Assembly: GCA_022615525.1 (NCBI GenBank) | Contig: JAKEGN010000315.1 | Coordinates: forward strand, 1 to 9,849 | Source: Woeseiaceae bacterium | GTDB lineage: Bacteria > Pseudomonadota > Gammaproteobacteria > Steroidobacterales > Woeseiaceae | DNA length: 9,849 nt | Direction of reading: 5' to 3' | In this document: piece by piece, positions 6,856 to 9,849 of the stretch | Layout: every line of letters starts with the position of its first letter | How positions within the stretch are numbered: the first letter of the stretch is position 1 | Made by a program: the position numbers and the translations under genes | The notes under the pieces: model-generated | Told to the model about the DNA's origin: nothing | Databases searched by the model: none | The model's input: only the letters and a program-made list of their open reading frames with translations

Positions 6856-8396
6856 GCTGATTTCTCCCGACCCAGTATCGCCCTCGCGGCATTGCGCCCC
6901 GCCGCTCCGCTGACACCGCCGCCGGGGTGCGTACCGGCGCCGCAGAGGAACAGGCCATCGAGCGGCATCGCGTACTGCGCGGCACCGCTGACGGGGCGGA
7001 CGAACATGAACTGGTCCAGCGTGAATTCGCCGTGGTGCCAGTGTCCGCCGCCCATGTGAAACTCCTGCTCGATATCGACCGGCGTCAGCAGTTCGACGGC
7101 GGTGATGCGGCCGTCGATGTCCGGCATGAACTCGGTGATCTTGCGCAGCGTCGTCTCCTTGAACGCCTCGCGCGCCGCTTTGTCCCAGCCTTTTTTCAGC
7201 CTGTAAGGCGCATATTGCACTATCGCCGACAAAACATGCTTTCCCGTTGGCGCGAGTGTGCTGTCGCGGAAACTCGGAATGCTGATTTCCAATACCGGTT
7301 CGGGCGAGGTCTCGCCGTACTTCGCGGGGTTGAACGCGCGCTCCACGTAATGCTCGTCCGGCGCGATCAGCAATCGTGCACCGAAGTCCTTCTTTTCCAG
7401 CCCCTGAACGACAGGCAATCCGTCCAGCGCCAGGTGCAGTTTGGCGGCATTGCCCTGCATGCGGATGTTACTGATGCGCCGCGCGAAGCCGGTCTCGACG
7501 TGACGTGCACCGACGAGATTCAGGATCGTGGTCTTCGGGTCGGCGTTCGAGATCACGGTAAAGCTGGCAAAATTTTCTCCATTCTGAGTCTCTACGCCCG
7601 TCACCCTGCCGTTGTCGACGATCACGCGCTGCACCGGCATGCCGGTGCGAATGGTCACTCCGTGGCTGCGCGCCGCCTGCGCCAGCGCCTCGCTCACGGC
7701 ACCCATCCCGCCGGCAGGCGCGGCGAGCCGCCCGGCATTGCCCGCCAGCCGGTACAGGTAAGTCATGATCGTGTTCGGCGAACGTGGTCCGAGATGAGTA
7801 CCCACTACCGCGTCGAGGCTCAGCGCACCTTTGAGCAACTTGCTCTCGAAACGCTCGGTTACCTCATCGTGGATGTTCATGCCGATGAGCCGCAGGAATT
7901 CGCGCATCTCCTTGCGGCCCAGCATCCTCAGGTCCAGGCCCAGGCGCGCCAGCGTAACGAGATCCTTCCTGTCTTTCGTGCCTAATCGCGGCGGCGGCTT
8001 GTTCAGGTAGGTCTGCAGCAGGTTCGCAAAACGACCCATGCGGCGATGGAATTCGCGGTAACTGGCCGCGTCGGCATCGCTGACGCCCTGCACGCGGTCG
8101 CCGCTGTAGCGCACGTGCTGGCCGTCGGTGGACAGCGCGACGGTTTCCATGTCGTCGCTGGCGAGCGCGATGTTCAGTCCGAGGTCTTTTTTCACTTGCG
8201 GCTGCAACTGGTACAGGAGATGCGCGCAGGCGGGAACGGAATAGTCGTCCGCGAACCTGCGCGTTACGGCCGCGCCGCCGACCTGCTCATTGGCCTCCAG
8301 CACCAGCACCTTGCGCCCTGCCTTGCCGAGCAAAGCGGCGCAAACCAGTCCGTTGTGGCCGGCACCGATTACGATAGCGTCGTATTGCTCAGTCAT
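6852..8396 (-). CDS. FAD-dependent oxidoreductase, phytoene desaturase/PYROXD2-like (second of a pair)
   Basis: This complete 514-aa flavoprotein belongs to the amine-oxidase/CrtI superfamily. The N-terminal dinucleotide-binding motif IVIGAGHNG (8-16) leads to Glu34 in VLEAN, which binds the FAD ribose, followed by GGAA (40-43). The C-terminal FAD segment GLFLCGAGTHPGGGVSGA lies in about the last 40 residues. No membrane segment or signal peptide is evident. It should oxidise or desaturate a C-C or C-N bond, but the substrate is not predictable. No carotenoid synthase or cyclase is present, so a carotenoid role is poorly supported. The ATG overlaps the preceding paralogue's stop by 8 bp and is preceded by GGAG at 8407-8410. 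The neighbouring folate-linked and aldehyde-handling enzymes fit a role in amine or one-carbon oxidation (inference). Confidence 0.87.
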   Translation of the reverse strand: MTEQYDAIVIGAGHNGLVCAALLGKAGRKVLVLEANEQVGGAAVTRRFADDYSVPACAHLLYQLQPQVKKDLGLNIALASDDMETVALSTDGQHVRYSGDRVQGVSDADAASYREFHRRMGRFANLLQTYLNKPPPRLGTKDRKDLVTLARLGLDLRMLGRKEMREFLRLIGMNIHDEVTERFESKLLKGALSLDAVVGTHLGPRSPNTIMTYLYRLAGNAGRLAAPAGGMGAVSEALAQAARSHGVTIRTGMPVQRVIVDNGRVTGVETQNGENFASFTVISNADPKTTILNLVGARHVETGFARRISNIRMQGNAAKLHLALDGLPVVQGLEKKDFGARLLIAPDEHYVERAFNPAKYGETSPEPVLEISIPSFRDSTLAPTGKHVLSAIVQYAPYRLKKGWDKAAREAFKETTLRKITEFMPDIDGRITAVELLTPVDIEQEFHMGGGHWHHGEFTLDQFMFVRPVSGAAQYAMPLDGLFLCGAGTHPGGGVSGAAGRNAARAILGREKSA

Positions 8397-9849
8397 CGCC
8401 GAAATTCTCCGGCACGGTGTTGTGTCGTTTCAGGTCGAAAAGTATTTCACGAGCCGCATTTGCTCCGGGCGCTGCCATGACTCCGCCTCCCGGGTGGGTG
8501 CTCGATCCGCACATGTACAGCCCGCCCACTGGCGAGCGGTACTGCGCGTAACCCGGCACCGGCCGGTTGAACAACAGCTGGTCCATGGTCAGCTCGCCGT
8601 GAAAAATGTTGCCTTCGGTGATGCCGATCTGGTCCTCGATGTCCTGCGGCGTGCGAATCTCGACATGCTCGATCAGGCTCTTGAAGTCCGGGCTGTAGTT
8701 TGCAATCTGGTCGATCACGGTCTTGCCGAATGCTTCACGCTCCGCGTCGGTCCAGCGGCGGCCGTTGATCTGCGGCGGGCAATACTGGATGAAACAGCTC
8801 ATGAAATGCTTGCCCGGCGGCGCCATCGTCGGATCGACCAGGGTCGGGATGAGCATGTCGACATAAGGATCCTTCGACCAGGTGCCGGCTTTCCAGTCGT
8901 CATAGGCGCGCTCCATCCGCTCCATCGAATCGATGAAGTGCATGTCGCTGTGCATCAGCGAGCTCCCCTTGGGCAACGCGGGAAACGTCGGCAGGCCGTT
9001 CAGCGCGATGTTCAACTTGCCGGACGATCCGCGGCTCTTGAAATTCTTGACGCGCCGGTAGAACTCCGGGTCGAGGTCGCTCTCGTCCATGCATTGCAGG
9101 AAGGTGCGTTTGACATCCATGTTTGAGACGACCACGCGCGCGTCGATTTCCTCGCCGGTGGTCAGCGCGATGCCCTTCACCTTGCCGTTCTTCACGACGA
9201 TCTTGTCGACACCGGCGTCGGTGCGCAGTTCTCCACCATAGGACTGGAAAGCACCTGCGATCGATTTGGAAACGCCGCCCATGCCACCGCGCGCGTAGCC
9301 CCAGGTGCCGACGTTGCCATCGACATCGCCCATGTAATGGTGCAGCAGCACGTAAGCGGTGCCTGGCGAATGCACGCCCAGCGCCGTACCGATGATGCCG
9401 CTGCCCGACAACGCAGTCTTGATCACGTCGGTCTCGAAGTACTCACCGAGATACTCGGCAACGCTCATGGTCCAGAAACGGATCGTTTCGTACATCCGGT
9501 CCTCGCCCATCTCCATGAACTTCCGGCCGAGCAGCAGCAGTTCACGAATATCCTTGGGTTTGAAAGAAGTCGGGTCCGGCGGCGTGCGCAACAGGAAATC
9601 GCGGATGAACCGGCACTGGCGCATGGTATCCGTGGAGTAGCGTATGTAGGCGTCGGCGTCGCGCTTGGAGACGCGCGCTTTTTCACGGTAGGAGACTTCG
9701 TTGTCCCAGTAGGATCCGAAGTAGTCGCCGTTCTGCATGAAAGTCACGGAACCGCCGTAGGGTGTCACCTGCAGGCCGTGCCTGTGCAATTCGAGTGCCC
9801 TGAAGATCTCCGGCCGCAACAGGCTGCAGACGTAGGAACAGTTCGAATA
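8389..9849 (-). CDS. FAD-dependent oxidoreductase, phytoene desaturase/PYROXD2-like (first of a pair, 5' end missing)
   Basis: The reading frame stays open to the window edge and 486 codons are visible. The apparent start at 9817-9819 is an internal TTG (Leu), since coding sequence with the family motif SYVCSLLRPEIFR runs through it. The missing N-terminus, some 60-80 residues by comparison with the paralogue, would carry the GxGxxG FAD-binding motif. Visible features are a GGMGGVSKS substrate/FAD-domain segment, VVVSNMDVKRT, and the C-terminal FAD segment GLYMCGSSTHPGGGVMAAPG. It shares clear similarity with the next gene, strongest in the last 55 residues, yet has a longer polar C-terminus (HNTVPENFGDD). 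It is the first visible gene of the operon; the true start, promoter and any further upstream genes lie outside. Substrate unknown. Confidence 0.87.
   Translation of the reverse strand, partial: YSNCSYVCSLLRPEIFRALELHRHGLQVTPYGGSVTFMQNGDYFGSYWDNEVSYREKARVSKRDADAYIRYSTDTMRQCRFIRDFLLRTPPDPTSFKPKDIRELLLLGRKFMEMGEDRMYETIRFWTMSVAEYLGEYFETDVIKTALSGSGIIGTALGVHSPGTAYVLLHHYMGDVDGNVGTWGYARGGMGGVSKSIAGAFQSYGGELRTDAGVDKIVVKNGKVKGIALTTGEEIDARVVVSNMDVKRTFLQCMDESDLDPEFYRRVKNFKSRGSSGKLNIALNGLPTFPALPKGSSLMHSDMHFIDSMERMERAYDDWKAGTWSKDPYVDMLIPTLVDPTMAPPGKHFMSCFIQYCPPQINGRRWTDAEREAFGKTVIDQIANYSPDFKSLIEHVEIRTPQDIEDQIGITEGNIFHGELTMDQLLFNRPVPGYAQYRSPVGGLYMCGSSTHPGGGVMAAPGANAAREILFDLKRHNTVPENFGDD

Larger units (their letters stand above)
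250..9849 (-). other. Seven-gene co-transcribed catabolic operon (incomplete at 5' end)
   Basis: All seven genes share one strand. Junctions in transcription order are an 8-bp overlap, a 4-bp ATGA overlap, a 19-nt gap, a 4-bp ATGA overlap, a 13-nt gap and a 4-bp TTGA overlap. No space remains for internal promoters or terminators between genes. This shows a single transcription and translation unit, and suggests one pathway or complex. No transporter or regulator is seen within the window. Confidence 0.85.

Noticed and set aside
5566..7059. 497-codon open frame on the plus strand
   Set aside because: It lies antisense to the GcvT-like gene and the 3' part of the second flavoprotein, which both have clear domain motifs. 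Long antisense frames arise easily in GC-rich coding DNA, and its translation has no recognisable domain.
6927..7985. 352-codon plus-strand open frame
   Set aside because: Antisense shadow of the second flavoprotein gene, with no motif or plausible start context.
9817..9819. TTG as the start codon of the first flavoprotein
   Set aside because: The frame stays open upstream to the window edge and encodes the conserved SYVCSLLRP segment. Starting here would also leave out the FAD-binding N-terminus.
6852..9849. Carotenoid biosynthesis cluster
   Set aside because: The two flavoproteins resemble phytoene desaturase in fold, but there is no phytoene or squalene synthase, cyclase or hydroxylase. 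The remaining genes point to catabolism.

Overview
The window looks like chromosomal DNA of a GC-rich, free-living bacterium, most likely a proteobacterium. The basis is base composition, the style of the proteins, and the palindromic intergenic repeat with CGTCATTGCGAG arms. Nothing here fixes the genus. No tRNA, rRNA, CRISPR array, transposase or phage gene is visible.

Layout. Seven genes fill positions 250-9849 and all are on the minus strand, so transcription runs from high to low coordinates. In order they are: a phytoene-desaturase/PYROXD2-type flavoprotein cut by the window edge (8389-9849); a second, full-length paralogous flavoprotein (6852-8396); a GcvT-family tetrahydrofolate-dependent methyl/aminomethyl transferase (5659-6855); a fused ADP-forming acyl-CoA synthetase with CoA-binding and ATP-grasp domains (3540-5639); an aldehyde dehydrogenase resembling PuuC (2029-3543); a crotonase-fold enoyl-CoA hydratase/isomerase (1278-2015); and a histone-deacetylase-fold acetylpolyamine amidohydrolase (250-1281). 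Junctions are an 8-bp overlap, three 4-bp overlaps and gaps of 19 and 13 nt, so this is almost certainly one translationally coupled operon. Its promoter, first start codon and any regulator or transporter lie beyond position 9849.

Positions 1-249 hold no credible gene. They contain a 20-bp tandem repeat (five units from base 1) made of one arm of a palindromic intergenic element, then the palindrome itself, a decayed second stem-loop, and a small stem-loop just after the last stop codon.

How the genes may work together (inference). The set reads as a catabolic route. A deacylase would free an amine and acetate. Amine-oxidase-superfamily flavoproteins would oxidise the substrate, and the GcvT-like protein would move a methyl or one-carbon unit to tetrahydrofolate. 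The aldehyde dehydrogenase would make a carboxylic acid, the ADP-forming ligase would activate it to a CoA thioester, and the crotonase would start its breakdown. The substrate is not known from sequence. An acylated and/or N-methylated polyamine-like amine fits the APAH and PuuC resemblances best. A DMSP-like methylated osmolyte is an alternative suggested by the GcvT/ligase/crotonase trio.
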